Positions 11,531 to 23,650 are shown, numbered from the stretch's first letter. The stretch: DNA of 64,000 nucleotides from Paragorgia papillata (GCA_035771165.1 JAWNZC010000408.1:2604001-2668000), one strand, 5' to 3'. The notes: generated by a model from the sequence alone, not told the origin. Program-made: numbers and translations.

Positions 11531-12444
11531 GTAAGAAGATAGTTATAGTTTCCACTCAGGAAAATCTTCCGCAGGATAGGAACGGACAGGAAAGTTTCCT
11601 TTGTGTTAAAGTCATTAGTTCCGACTGAGACAAGTTCACAAGACAAAGAAAACTGTCCTGTCCGTTCCGGTCCAGTGTACTGTATATTAATAAGGTATTA
11701 ATAAGTAAGAAGATATATATAAGAGTGACTAGTCTAAAATATATATTACCGAAGTTATAAGCGTAGGAGGTAAGCAACCTCATACTCAGGTTCTGTAAGA
11801 CGATATAGACTAAGTCAGAAGATATTGTGTCTCTAGTCCTCAAGTCAAACTTCCTGGGTACTGATGTCAACACGGCATTTTTTCGCGTCTGTAATAAACT
11901 CGTCTGTTCTGTCTTCATGGACAAACCTTGTCAGCAACATTACTGATCAACTACTCATGAATTCACCAATACCGTAGGAAAACACCTCAACCCAACTCGA
12001 TCAAAGGCAAAAAAAACCGCGAAAAAACCGAGCACGCAACATGCTTTTACAGTTTCCCAAGGCCTTACGGGATGATGCAATAATGCAATTTTGTGTGGCG
12101 AAAAAATAAAAATAACAAACGGAGCCGAAACCTAGACTTGGCCACCACAAGTAGCCCGAGTAATAAAAGAACATGTACTTTGCTTTAGTAGTTTATCTTT
12201 GCATATATAGTATATACTAATATTATTATTTAATAACATGATTGACGTCTAATTTCCCCTAAACAGTAGCCTGCAGTGGCCAGTGGAGCTCTTTGGTTTT
12301 GTCAAACACCCCTGAAGCTATTAAATTAACTGTTTGTATTAATTGTAATATTTTGTATAAAAAACAATTATAGTACAATTAAAGGGAGTTAAAAGACTGA
12401 GAGTTGGTCGCAAATCTGTGGAAGGGATAAATTAATATTAACGG
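11531..12444. other. no gene recognised
   Basis: A 122-codon minus-strand frame at 11556-11924 has no family signature and overlaps AT-rich repeats (AATATATATTAC recurs near 10855 and 11737). Treated as non-coding. Confidence 0.45.
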
Positions 12445-12900
12445 AATATGTCTGCGGTGTCCGATGGTGTCTCCTGACAAATATTTCTAAAACTGTGGAC
12501 TGGAAATGTATGAAACTAGGTGTAATGGTAGAGTAATCCTGTTTCTATCAATGGCAACGAATATTCATGAAAAAAAACAGTAACGACAGCGAGTGTTTAC
12601 CGAAATAAAACAGTTGTGAAAGGTATATAAATAGTAGTGATTATTTAACGGAAATGTCTGCGGCGTCCCACGGTGTCCGCTCACAAATATTTCTCAAACT
12701 GTGGACTGGAAATTTATAAAATTAGGTGTGAATGGTAGAGTAACCCTGTTTCTACCAATGGCAACGAATATTCATGAAAAGAACAGTAATGACAGCGAGT
12801 GTTTTATACCAAAATAAAACAGTTGAGTGAAAGGTATACCATTATTGAACCGAAATGTCTGCGGCGTCCCACGGTGTTCGCTCGCAAATATTTTCAGACA
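12445..12900. repeat. tandem repeat, ~205-bp unit, ~2.3 copies
   Basis: The word TCTGCGG recurs at 12451, 12657 and 12858 (spacings 206 and 201). Each unit carries the GTCTGCGG(T/C)GTCC start, ACTGTGGACTGGAAAT, and CAATGGCAACGAATATTCATG blocks. The third copy is truncated and continues into more diverged sequence to about 12960. Confidence 0.85.
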
Positions 12901-12960
12901 TTTTATGACTGACATTCTAGAGACATGTGAAATCAAAGCGTCTCACGGTGTTCGTACTAT

Positions 12961-14833
12961 TAAGATATATTCCAAACTCTTGCGTGGAGGTTTTAAATAT
13001 AAAACTTAGTTGAATGGTATGGGATTCGAGGAGGCTGACACTCAGCATTTTCATTTGATCAAATCGCAAAAGCACTGCAAGATGCTGTCTAGATATTTCC
13101 TTTGATAATCGTTTCAGCTTTGTTTGAAAATTAGAATTGAAATTATTAATTTTACTTACTAAACCTTCTTGATTGACAGATTATGAGCGCTAAGCGAATC
13201 ACATTCGGTGTAAACAATAATTAAAATCCCGTTCGTCAGCGAACGCGTTCCTGCTAAGCCCTCTCCCCAGTCCCCTCATCCAGTAACGCATGCTACGCAG
13301 GCTACCTAAACAGGCACTAAATAGCGAAGCGCACAGTTACGCTATTTATCACCAAAAACTCAGACAGACAAACCGAAATTGAACCTCGATGGATTTCTGA
13401 TGAGCCATTTTCTTTTGTTGGAAATGTAAGAATAAATTATAAACTCAGACAAACATGAATTCGACGTCATCTGTTCACTTCGCTATTAATTTCCTTGTGC
13501 ATGTATTGATAATAATCTAGAGACTCTGAAGTGCTATTTCGTGCACTTGGAGGGACTGGGATTTTTTCGAATTCTGAAAATTATAGATTTTATTGTATTT
13601 TAAACCAAATTGATCAACATAAGGACTTGATCTACCCGGAAAAGAGTGGGGTGCATGTGGGGATGGGCAGCCGCTTCCTTGCATGTTATGCACCCTGGAC
13701 CGGCCAGCTAGACGCATGTAATTTGAAGTATGTTGTTCCTGGATAAAATGTAATATATTTGCGAGGGCTGGTTACGCTCAACAGTATACAGAGAGTTCGT
13801 CCACTGTCGTGGTGTCGTCGTATTAAAAGTTCCGTCGAGCTAAACGAAAAGAAAACACGGTGAGTAATTAAAGAAAAGGCAGTTGCCATGTTCCTGAAAC
13901 CAGGGCTTGAGCTTGATCACTCACGGATATTGATATACACTGACACTGTAGTAATTCTATTTGCTGAACATATTTGTTTGCAGAGCTTTCGGCCTATTGA
14001 CTCGGGTCTTTATAGCCAGGTTTGTAACTGCGGTGACCATGTAAACATTTACCGCGCAGTCAAATAACAGGACTGTTCATATTCCAAATTCACGCAACAA
14101 AATTGTTTATAGCACTTTCGAAAATGTGTTGGTTTTAATATGCATGCATGTTAAACATTCATCTCGAGGAGTAGTGGAAATTTTAATGTTTATTCGTCTC
14201 AAGTGCGCTAATATATATTCGTCCGACATGTGTATGTTGTAAATGTTTTGCTTAAAGCGGTAGTGTCATGTGCGAATTTCTTGTTTACGGATTAAAAACA
14301 TCATTATAACGCTTTCGATCAGTGAGTACAGTGGGGCATAAGACTCTGTTTACCAGTTTACATGAAGCGGATTGACAGTCCAATTGGATCGAAAAACGCG
14401 AGTGAAGTCAATCCGGGCACATGTTTACATAGAGAATCCGATCTGCTTGGAACACTGTTTTCGGTTTTGTAACACTATTTTCAATTCGGTGCTAGCTTCC
14501 CTCAATGTCAGCCATTTAGCACGACACGCACTAACTTCACTCATGCTATCAAGTCATTTTCAAGTCAAACCGTGTTTAGATGAGTCAGATTGGAGACATT
14601 AATTTAAGACGATCCTTGCTTGAATCTCAAGTCAATCCATGCACTCCACTGCGCCGTGGATTGACTTCAGCCATCCAGTTTCGATCAGATCGAAAACTTA
14701 GTTCCATCTTCTTAAAACAACATGAGCGATTTGACTTGAACACACAATCCGCTCCTAAGACGCATATCGAAGTCGATTTCGTTAATTTAAAGAGGGATTA
14801 CAGTCCGTTGGGGGGAGGGCTTTGCGAGAAGGG
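12961..14833. other. no gene recognised; probable diverged repeats
   Basis: Frames at 13531-13746 and 14372-14843 lack family signatures. Around 14355-14720 the words GGATTGAC, TCGATC and GTCAATCC recur in both orientations, which suggests another degraded foldback element. Confidence 0.4.
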
Positions 14834-15412
14834 AAACTCCTAGCCTAGTTTCTAAGCCTTTCGTTTGCGCCATGAGCTTGGCCGCGTAGTCGGTTTGGGT
14901 TCTTGGGAAGACTGGGGAGAGGCTGGAAACGAGAAGGCCTAGCAACATTCGTAAAAAGGTCCTGCCCAGAATCGTTCTGGCCCATCGGGTGTTCCTGGGA
15001 TCTAGCGTAGCGACAGTATATTTTAGTAAAAAGCACAAGGATGTCTGCGAAGATTTTACCAAAGATCCTGGCAATCGAAAGAAGGAAATTATGGAATATA
15101 TTCCAATTGGAGCTCGAAATGAAAATTTAACTGTTTAACTTTCAACTTTTGGAGGTTGCAGAAGGAAAGCTAGTGATAAGAAAGCTAGGCCAGTGAACCT
15201 TCGTCGATCCGAGGTGAGATAGAGCTTGTATTAAAATAGTAAGTGTCGGGAAACACTTAGGACGTCATAACATCACAATTCTTCCTCAATAAACAACTGA
15301 GCTGTAAAGTGAAAGTGTTTACGAATGTTGCTAGGCCTTCCCCAGCGGGTCCGTTCGGATCACTTCCAAAACGTGTCAACCGAGGAAGGCCTAGAAACTA
15401 GGCTAGGAAACT
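14834..15412. mobile_element. foldback element
   Basis: Ends AACTCCTAGCCTAGTTTCTA (near 14834) and TAGAAACTAGGCTAGGAAAC (near 15392) are inverted. A second inverted pair (AAGGCCTAGCAACATTCGTA near 14935; reverse complement near 15321) lies inside. Non-coding. Confidence 0.65.
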
Positions 15413-15514
15413 CCCAGAACGTCTGCTTGCAGGCTATCCGTTTAGTGGACTGTCCATAGGATTGTTTAAATTTGATTTAAGTCGTTATATTTTTGATAAT
15501 ATTTTGATAAAAAT

Positions 15515-16605
15515 CAATCATATTTTGAAAAAACTCTTAATTAAACAAATTAATCAGTTCAAAGATTTACCCATTGCGGTCCGATGCCAGGACGACGACG
15601 ATGGTTAAAAAGCAACATAAAAAGCAACATAACTGAAACAAGTCACGGCCATTGAACTCTAAGTAACTGGAACGCAAACTCCATAAGTCAGGCCCTATGA
15701 ATGGATGAAGCCAAAAATCTATAAATGTTAGTTTTTCTGAGTTTTGAGCTAAAATACTTACGCTGAACGTTAGGCTGTATATGAAACTGAAGCTATTGAA
15801 AAATGCTATTTGGCATAGAAACTTCAAGACTTTATCTAAAAGGGAAATAATTAAAAAATATAAAAACAACTGCCGTTTTGTTTGCCATAGGTTACAAAAT
15901 GGCAGTTGTTTTTATATTTTTTAATTATTTCCCTTTTAGCTAAAGGCTTGAAGTTTCTATATATCAAATAGCATTTTTCAACAGCTTCAGTTTCATATAT
16001 AGCCCAACGTTCAGCGTTAAGTATTTCAGCTCAAAATTCAGAAAAACTACAACAAGTTTCTTAGTGTTATTTCCCAGCGAAATATGGTCGAACATTTACT
16101 ACATTTTAAAAAGTTTAAAATAACGAGGAAACTTATACTATACATCAAATTGAAGCCAATGCTATTTCTAAAAACATACGTATAAAACAATGTATTTCAA
16201 TCCGTTGTTTTGAGTAATTTGTTATCGTCCCAAACAAAATATATGGTTTATGAAGCACGGGAACAACCTGCAAAGGGACTGGCACTGGCTTCAAAATCCC
16301 CCCCCCCCCCTGAGTTATCGTTCCAGTCTTCTTATAGTTCAATGGTCACGGCTGACTAACTATTATATATGATATTTGAAGGTATAGTTTAATGACTTAC
16401 AAAACGCCCCAGTACTGCTAAAATGATTGTAGTGTCAGTATAGTTCTCTTTTTTTGGTGTCACATTTTGAAAAAACTCTTAATTAAACAAATCAGTTCCA
16501 AGATTTATCCATTGCGGTCCGACCCTTATACTAGGGACCTTACGATGCCGGACGACGACGACGACGGTTAAAAAGCAACATAAATTTTATAGCTGAAACA
16601 AGTGC
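15515..16605. mobile_element. palindrome flanked by direct repeats
   Basis: A near-perfect palindrome spans 15731-16047 with its centre near 15889. It is flanked by direct repeats of about 130 bp (about 15520-15645 and 16465-16605), both containing TTTGAAAAAACTCTTAATTA and CCATTGCGGTCCGA. The right repeat has a 21-bp insertion carrying AGGGACCTTA, absent from the left. A related arm occurs at 33285-33360 and 33850-33910. Confidence 0.7.
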
Positions 16606-16715
16606 TAAAAAGCGGTGCCCTGTGGCGTTCAAAACATCGCGTTAAAAATGTCGCGTCAAAAATGTCCCTTACTATTGATACGAACGAACGACTAATCACA
16701 CGCAGAATATAAAGT

Positions 16716-16763
16716 GGTCTGTCTGAACGTTAGCTGCGCGCGCAGCTAACTTTCAGACAGACC
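16716..16763. repeat. 48-bp hairpin
   Basis: GGTCTGTCTGAACGTTAGCTGC is followed directly by its inverted copy with one mismatch and no spacer, centred on GCGCGCGC. Function unknown. Confidence 0.8.
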
Positions 16764-17739
16764 GCAATTCCTTTGGTAAAAGACGTCGTCGTTGATGGAT
16801 GACTTCGATTTGTTATAATTTATCGAGCTTCTGACCGAATTTATCCCCCTTGGACTTAAAATGATCCTGAATGATCCCTTTTTACAAATGAGACCTTTAT
16901 AACGATATGCCTTGAAGTATTCCAGACCGCTCACCTGAATTTCGGATATTCAATTCAGTCGCATGTTTAACGTGCATCTCAACAAGAAGAATTTTTATTT
17001 GTTAATATATAAGCGAAACCAACGAAAATTTACTCTAACAACTCCTAAAGTAAGTAAAAGCATTTGTCTGTTCAACTCTGTTGTAATTATTTCGTATATT
17101 AGCAATAATTTGGTAAAATTTGACGAATACCATCTCGGCCGATCATCGAACAAAATTTTGCCTAGATCGATTTGTTGGCGTTGTAAGTAGGAATAAATGT
17201 CATGCAAAATAACCTAAAATCTGAAGAGCTGACTTAAAAACGATTTTATGATGTATTATAGTCTTATGTTGTGGTATAATTCTGTTTTAAATTGTAAATT
17301 TCCAAAATTGGTGATGACCGCGCGCTTTAATATTAAAAAATCAATATAATATTTGCGTTTCTTTGTATTGCTTTAATTTTTTCAATTTTAATTTGTGAAA
17401 TCTTGCTTTTCTTTTTGCTTCTACAAAGTTTGTTGTTTAAATATTTAAATATTTGACATTTCGTTGTAGATGAAAATAATATTTTTAATAATAATTAGCA
17501 TAAATTAGCATAATTTGCAAAATGGGCTGTCCGACAGGACCCGAAAACCCAAAATTTGACAATTCAAATGATATATTGTGGCATTATCTTCGTGGTACAC
17601 TGTATAATGCCATGTTAATTTGAAAATTGGTGAGACTGTGACTGGGTTTTGAACCAGACAGGAATGAGTTTACCACTCGACATGCGTGGAGTCCACTTTA
17701 CACGCGTGTTAAAGTGCGTATCAGTTTGACCGATCTGAG
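16764..17739. other. no gene recognised
   Basis: AT-rich, with overlapping 60-75-codon frames on both strands (16746-17207) that show no domain. Confidence 0.45.
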
Positions 17740-17754
17740 TATTTGTATATATAT

Positions 17755-17880
17755 ATATTATTTAAAAAAATAGATTTTATTTAAAAAAAATATTAAAAAA
17801 AAAATAATTATTTTTTTAAAAATAAAATCTATTTTTTTTAAAAATAAAATCTATTTTTTTTAAATAAAATCTATCTTGCT
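17755..17880. repeat. AT-only palindromic tract
   Basis: Repeated ATAGATTTTATTTAAAAAAA words and their inverted copies form a self-complementary A/T block before a short TA microsatellite. Confidence 0.7.
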
Positions 17881-17976
17881 CTACCTTCAAAAGTATCGAG
17901 CACTCTGTGGTCTATTGTAAACGACTACTTGAACTATTGTATATATATATATATATATATGCGTGTGTGTGTGGAC

Positions 17977-18461
17977 TAGAGGTGTGCGAATCCGATCCGG
18001 ATCCGAATCCGATCCGATTCGGATCGGATTCGGACTAAACTTTTATCGTTCGGATCGGATCGGATCGGATTTTGTTCTTTTTTTGTCAGATCGGATCGAA
18101 TCGGATTTTGCACTTTTTTATCCGCATCAGATTCACTTTTGTCATTGTTTCTTTCACAAAATTAACAAATTCACTAGTTGTATGCACGTTGCACAATATA
18201 TGATGGCTATTATTACATAAGATTATTATTGTATAGTAGTTTTCTTAAATTTATTTGTTCATTGGTTTTCTTTTCGGAAAGTTTTCGCAACTAGTGCAAC
18301 ATATATACGGTGTTTTAATTTTTTCGGACCGGATCGGATCGGATTTGAGCAGCTGTTTTCGGATCGGACTACGACTTTTTGGCTTCGGATCGGATTCGGA
18401 TTGACAGTTTTGGCAAACCCTCGGATTATAAGGGGTCAATCCGATCCGACGCACACCACTA
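17977..18461. mobile_element. hAT-type MITE, 485 bp
   Basis: Ends TAGAGGTGTGCG and CGCACACCACTA are imperfect inverted repeats, flanked by an exact 8-bp duplication GTGTGGAC (17969-17976 and 18462-18469). The interior is dense in GGATCGGAT/ATCCGATCC words near both ends. Eight-bp duplications and TA(G)GG-type termini are hallmarks of hAT elements. It has no transposase. Its termini differ from the autonomous hAT at 40220, so that element is probably not its partner. Confidence 0.85.
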
Positions 18462-18859
18462 GTGTGGACGGACCACGCGCAGTGAAGATTGTGGGGGTAC
18501 TGGGAACAACGAAGACTGGAGAAAGGCGTTTTTGGGATACGCACATCCATTTCAAAAGAACAGAACGTGTAAAGGCTTGACTAGAAGGAAGCCCGTCAAC
18601 CGAAACTCGAAGGAAGGAAAAATAAATAGTCAAAATAGAAAACTAACGAAGATAAAGGCCGAAAAGCCGTTTAAGCTAATGGTAAAAATATAGAGCCGCC
18701 GCTCTCAGTATTAAATCACAAACATTTAGTAGCAAAACACGTTAAACATTCATGAATTTACCATTGCCATCACAAGAAAGGAAGTGACTGGTATATATGG
18801 CCCCTAACTGGAAGAAGTTTCAGTGTATGTGGAATAACTATGAGATCGCAGCTAGCCGC

Positions 18860-20240
18860 TCAGTATACGAACTGAGAGTATAAAGAGCTTCGTACAGCAA
18901 CGCTGCATGCTGGCTCTGAAGCACTGGACAATTTTGATGGACTTTCATTTGGTAATGAAAGCGAGAAAACCGACATCGATATTGTTTTGGCAAAACTCGA
19001 ATAGTTTTGTGTTGGTGTTACAAATGAAATATATGAGAGGTTTAAATTTAACAAGAGAGATCAAGAGGAAGGGGTGAGTCGATGCATGGATGCTTATATA
19101 TTTTGCTGTGTTGCGAAACATGGCGAAGACGGCGTGCAATTTGCTTAATCCGTATGCATGGAGTGCGCGATAATATAGTGTAAGGAAGAGGCTACTACAA
19201 ACCTCAAAGCTAAATCGATATTTGCAGAGCAAGTGAAACGGCGAAGAAACATGTTAAAGATTTTCGTGGGTAAGGGCACATCAAGCTGAGCGAGGGAAAG
19301 CGGTAAGACCATAGATTCGACCAGCTTGTGGGGAAAAGTGTTCTAGATGCATGTGAAGGACGAAATCATTTCGCCCATAAGTGTAACAACAAGGAGTATA
19401 GCAAATCAAGTCTAAAGAAGGGTAAGGTCTCTGTGAAAGTGGTTGACCAAGATAGTTCTGATGATAGTTCAGATGATAATTATGTCCTTAAAGTAGATGC
19501 AAGCAAAAACACTACATCAGCTAAGAATGGGGAATACCCCAAGATAATTTTTGCCAAGTTGTCCCTTAACATTAATGTGCCAGTAAAGTTTCAACTAGGG
19601 GTGACGCCAGAGGTGGGCAGAGGGGGCTACAGCCCTCTTGTCGGGGAAACCTAGGCCCCTTATCGGGGAAAATTTTCAGATTTGTTGGGGAATGATCTGG
19701 AAGAAAAATTGTATTTTTAACAATTGGCAAAGAACTTTTTAACAGATTAAGCCAGACAAGTCAGTAATTAATGCCTTAATAGTGAAATGAGACTCCTTTA
19801 GAAACACAGGATACGGTATACTTGTGTAGAAGCTAACAGTAATAATTACAACACACAAAATTCCATTTTCTGTCTTCAATATTGGAGGAAAATGGCAACT
19901 AGGTTAATGACCACACTAGGTGTTCAACAGATTTTTCTTTATTGATACCTCGCGATCGAAAATAAATTCTGTAACTTGTCGGATATCGCGATAATTTCAC
20001 GTTGAAAAGATGGGTTGAAAAAGTTATTCTAGACGTTCAAATTTTGAAAATGCCCCCGCCCGGACCCCGGGTACCTTAGCCCCTGTGTCGAAAGATCTTT
20101 GGGGGTCAAGCTCTGGAGTCACTGGAACCAGCCAACACCATTCTTGTTATGTTTAACAACACAGAAATGAAACCTTTGGGGAAAGTTACACTCGGTTCCA
20201 ACAACCAATATCAAGAATGGCAAAATAAATCACATTGAAT
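18860..20240 (+). pseudogene. degenerate Ty3/gypsy gag-protease relic
   Basis: Three-frame reading gives gypsy gag blocks: ALDNFDGLSFGNES and NEIYERFKFNKRDQEEG (about 18920-19080), then a CCHC-like knuckle CEGRNHFAHKC (about 19350-19385), a basic linker, and after a foreign insertion the protease-like LEPANTILVMFNNTEMKPLG (about 20115-20175). In-frame stops (for example near 19002 and 19267) and frameshifts break it. No reverse transcriptase, integrase or LTRs were found, so it is a truncated relic. Confidence 0.65.
19590..20090. repeat. repeat inserted in the gypsy relic
   Basis: The gag-protease reading is interrupted by GGGGTGACGCCAGAGGTGGG at the left and a GGACCCCGGGTACCTTAGCC-like right end. 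Coding similarity resumes after it. Borders are approximate. Confidence 0.4.
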
Positions 20241-21350
20241 ACTGTATGACACAGCGAGTAAATATATAGCGGTTGATTTTTCTTACAAAATTGAAGTCGG
20301 AAATTTCGTTTCATATAGGCAGTTTAAGTTTTGCAGAATCGTATTTAAGTTTTACTTTTACTCTATGAATAGAACTTTATACATAATATTTACAGTAAAA
20401 TTTCTCTATGAAAGTGCGTAAGATATGTACAAGAACGAATAATCAAACAGAGAATCACTGCAAAGCCTTGGGGCAAGAGTAGATGGTATAGAGTCATCGC
20501 ATGTTTCCGCCAGTACATCACCAACATGCATGATGCTGTCATTAATAACTCTTGCAATACCAAGTTTTTTTTGCGAATTTGCCCAATTTCTTGGGTAGGT
20601 AATCTAGAGCTTTAATTCTTGGAAAGCATTTACAAACTAGGGTAAATAATATGTCATTTGAAAGTTTGTTAGTAGTAGAATATTTTAAGATTACAAACAA
20701 TTGGGGTTTTTTCAAATCTAAGATCACAACAATAAAACAAATTAGAAGGAAAATTATGTTTTTTAAGAAAATTACAAAAAATTCCTTTTTGACAGTACGC
20801 TAAAAACCCAGGCCATTTCCCAACTTGTTCTAACTAAGTAAAAATTACTTGTGTATGTATACTTGGTAACATGTACAAATTTCATGTGCATATCGCCATG
20901 TATGTGACTACACCCATCAATTTCTCACAGGTGTATATGGCGGCCATTTTGAATGGTGGCCATCTTGTTTTGGATAGAAATAAAAACAGTATACATAAAA
21001 TGCCAAAATTAAGTATCAAAATACGCAAGGCATAATAAACAGGTAATTTTATGTCCTACTGTAAAAATTATAGCCAATAAAATACAATTAAAACGTATGA
21101 CGGGTGTGATAAAGCTGAAAAGGACATATAAAACGTCACAACGTTCACATAAGTTTGCAGTTTTAACAAGGACCTGTGTTTTACATTTATAAGTAATAGC
21201 ATGGCTTTGAGGTTGATTAGTGATTAAATGTACCCGAAAGCCGAGGGAGGTTACTTTGTAATATTACGGTTTGCGAGGAAGATGTAAAAGTCCCGAGGGA
21301 CTTTTACTAGGTTTGAGGGACATTTTTAATTTTTATTGAAATCCTTTGGG
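20241..21350. other. no gene recognised
   Basis: AT-rich sequence. Nothing supportable beyond a CCCGAGGG-type patch at 21235-21330, similar to that at 2600-2720. Confidence 0.5.
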
Positions 21351-21356
21351 GTAGCA

Positions 21357-21390
21357 TATATAAAGGCTTTATGGGAGCGTATTCGGCAGT
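21357..21390 (+). promoter_or_regulatory. putative core promoter (TATA box + initiator)
   Basis: TATATAAA at 21357-21364 is followed about 25 bp later by an initiator-like CGGCAGT (21384-21390), and the ATG of the small frame lies at 21427. Spacing fits a TATA/Inr promoter. Inferred only. Confidence 0.45.
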
Positions 21391-21426
21391 GCAATTCGAG
21401 TAAAGATGTAGTTAGCGAGAGCGAGT

Positions 21427-21660
21427 ATGTCGCATAAACGTTTTAGTTTCGTGCAGGGAAGAGATGTCGAGAATACGAGAGAAGGCACTGTACCGGCGAA
21501 TACGAAACGACACACATTATGGAGCAGGAATTGTTATAGTAAGTGGTCGGAAGCAAGGAACATTGACTTTCGAGATTTCGAACCAGAAGACTCCAGATTT
21601 CCATTTGTTCCAAAGGTAGAAGACCTAACGGTGGATGGAATGAACTACTGGCTAAGATGA
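21427..21660 (+). CDS. 77-aa Crypton/DUF3504-like N-terminal fragment
   Basis: The reading frame encodes a short protein with the pattern VPANTKRHTLWSRNCYSKW, ARN and EDLTVDGMNYWLR. This resembles the N-terminal helix region that precedes the tyrosine-recombinase domain in Crypton-derived (DUF3504) proteins of invertebrates, where xxNTxxxTxW...W...R..L..DLNYWL is common. The recombinase domain itself is absent: the frame stops at the WLR motif. A TATA box lies about 65 bp upstream and AATAAA begins immediately after the stop codon, so the unit could be transcribed as it stands. It may be a truncated element, or a first exon that normally splices on. Family assignment from memory of the motif; moderate to low confidence. 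Confidence 0.4.
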   Translation: MSHKRFSFVQGRDVENTREGTVPANTKRHTLWSRNCYSKWSEARNIDFRDFEPEDSRFPFVPKVEDLTVDGMNYWLR

Positions 21661-21666
21661 AATAAA
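21661..21666 (+). terminator. polyadenylation signal
   Basis: AATAAA directly abuts the TGA stop of the preceding frame (TGAAATAAAG). Confidence 0.45.
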
Positions 21667-21772
21667 GTCATTGTGACTCGCATATAGGTAAAATTATGTG
21701 TAGAATTGTTTTTGTGAAATTAAAGTTTGCAATCGTGCTACAGTATGTATGCGTGTGGATAAGCGAGCGTTT

Positions 21773-21880
21773 TCCATAAACATTAGATATGCAGATTAGT
21801 TTCTAATCGCACCTAGGTATGATTAGTTACTAATCGCACCTAGGCATGATTAGTTACTAATCGTACCTAATGTTTATGGA
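21773..21880. mobile_element. 108-bp mini foldback with internal repeats
   Basis: Inverted ends TCCATAAACATTAG (21773-21786 and 21867-21880). The interior has three tandem TGATTAGTTACTAATCG(C/T)ACCTA-type units. Confidence 0.75.
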
Positions 21881-21889
21881 TCAGGTAAT

Positions 21890-22635
21890 TTAGACGTTAA
21901 ATGTGCCTGCGAGAACAAAAGAAACCAAGGGAACCGTGATATTATAAAACTAAATATGTATGTAACTATGCTGAATATTATTCTAAACAAATTAGAATAT
22001 ATTTACATATGTTAAGATAAGATAAAAATCGAATTATTAAACTAGATAAGATGATCAAAACATTGGATTACATGCATACAATTAAAAATTTAAAATACTA
22101 CTTAAAATCCCTTTCCAAGAACTAACTTGTGCGGATATATGACTGTACGCCTGTCAATCAGAGGCTGCACCAACACTTCATTTATTTTGGATTTCCCTTT
22201 CTCATAATTTCGTAATTTTTGGTCATGAGTAGTTTTGGCATTCCCTTGCGGTCTTGTCGGACAGTGCCACAAGCCATTGTGCCCTTTTCATATAAATCTT
22301 GAAAAGGGTAGGAGATGAATAAACGGTTATCTGTGAAGAGTCTATGACCCTTAAAAAGATATGGCTACATCAGGTTATGAACAACTCGACTGGCCAATCT
22401 TTTTTCTGCTGTGCCTTCTTCTTTTCCAGTATAAATTTAGAAATTACAAACAAAGGGCGTGGCAGAATCAGAAAATGCGGCTTGTCACGTGGAGATAGGT
22501 CTGTTAACCAATCATGTTTTGTATCTTATCAGAAACATATTCTCACACATACTTTTTGGTTTTATAGTACTAGGATCATGGAACAATGCATATGTAGATG
22601 TCGTAGAAGAGACGAAGGTATATATTGACATTATG
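21890..22635. other. no gene recognised
   Basis: Frames at 22344-22674 overlap in two phases and show no domain. Confidence 0.45.
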
Positions 22636-22639
22636 CACT

Positions 22640-23055
22640 ATTTAACAATTATTCACCTCAGTATCGGTGAATAGTGTAGATATTCACCTCGCCGCGAAAG
22701 TTTAACATTCTTATATTATTCGGTATTTTCATACAAGACACGGTTTCTAGCAACTTGGCGTACTCGATATTTGTCGACAAAACAGTTTTTACAACTTTTG
22801 AGTATATTAATGGCTAAAAAATTGTAAAGAAACATATAACTGTGGACACTCTTCTACTTAATTTTGTTGACTTTTCTCGTTATTCTACTACATCAGCCTT
22901 GTTTATGAAGAAAATCTCAGGCTTCATAAAACAAAGCAAAATCTGGTCGCCATTTTGTTGAACCCGCAGGTGAATAGTGCTGGATATCCCGAGCTAGAGG
23001 AACCAATCAGATTACGTGAAAAGCACTATTCACCAGCGAGCTGTAAATCCTAATG
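22640..23055. repeat. dispersed repeat A, copy 1
   Basis: Starts in AATTATTCACCT and ends CACTATTCACC. It shares with 38495-38865 the blocks TAGCAACTTGGCGTACTCGA, CTCTTCTACTTAATTTT and CGAGCTAGAGGAACCAATCA. Ends carry inverted GGTGAATA words, so it is probably a non-autonomous DNA element. Confidence 0.75.
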
Positions 23056-23096
23056 TCGAAATATATATTCAACTAGTCCTAAACTGCCTATTGATT

Positions 23097-23167
23097 CCGA
23101 ACGAACGAACGAACGAACGAACGAACGAACGAACGAACGAACGAACGAACGAACGAACGAACGAACA
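23097..23167. repeat. (GAAC)n microsatellite
   Basis: About 17 uninterrupted copies of the tetranucleotide CGAA/GAAC. Confidence 0.95.
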
Positions 23168-23450
23168 AACGAGGCTTTAGGGCACCGCAATACAGATTAC
23201 GGCATCACGATGGTTACTTGTTGCCTATACCAGATCTGGTTTTACAGCAGATAGCTAGTGGCTCTTTACACACAGATACTATACCAACCTCGTACCTATG
23301 GTTTTTTTTCGGAGGAGCGGAGAAAAGACCCTCGGTACGAGGTTTGTACGAGGTTGATACTCATAAGGAGACAATCAGCTTAAATTTCATTATTACGGAT
23401 TCAGCTTTAGTGTTTCCATTTATCCATTTCCGCTTATAGTTTAATCAATA

Positions 23451-23650
23451 AAACCACGGCGTTGCTAGCGCCAGATGTCAGGCGTTTCTAGAACACACAC
23501 ACACGAAGATGTGTGGTCATGATGGAGCTCAATTTGTCGAAGTTAGTGTTGAATATTATATGTACTCCACATCTTTTCTTGATTGTGATGGATTCACGGT
23601 CAGGTGTTCCTTTGCAACCTTGAATTTAAACGCTAGCAACGCCGTGATTT
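23451..23650. mobile_element. MITE with ACGGCGTTGCTAGCG ends, 200 bp
   Basis: Inverted ends CACGGCGTTGCTAGCG (near 23456) and CGCTAGCAACGCCGTG (near 23631). Non-coding interior. Confidence 0.75.

Noticed and set aside
11556..11924. 122-codon minus frame
   Set aside because: No family signature; overlaps dispersed AT-rich repeats.
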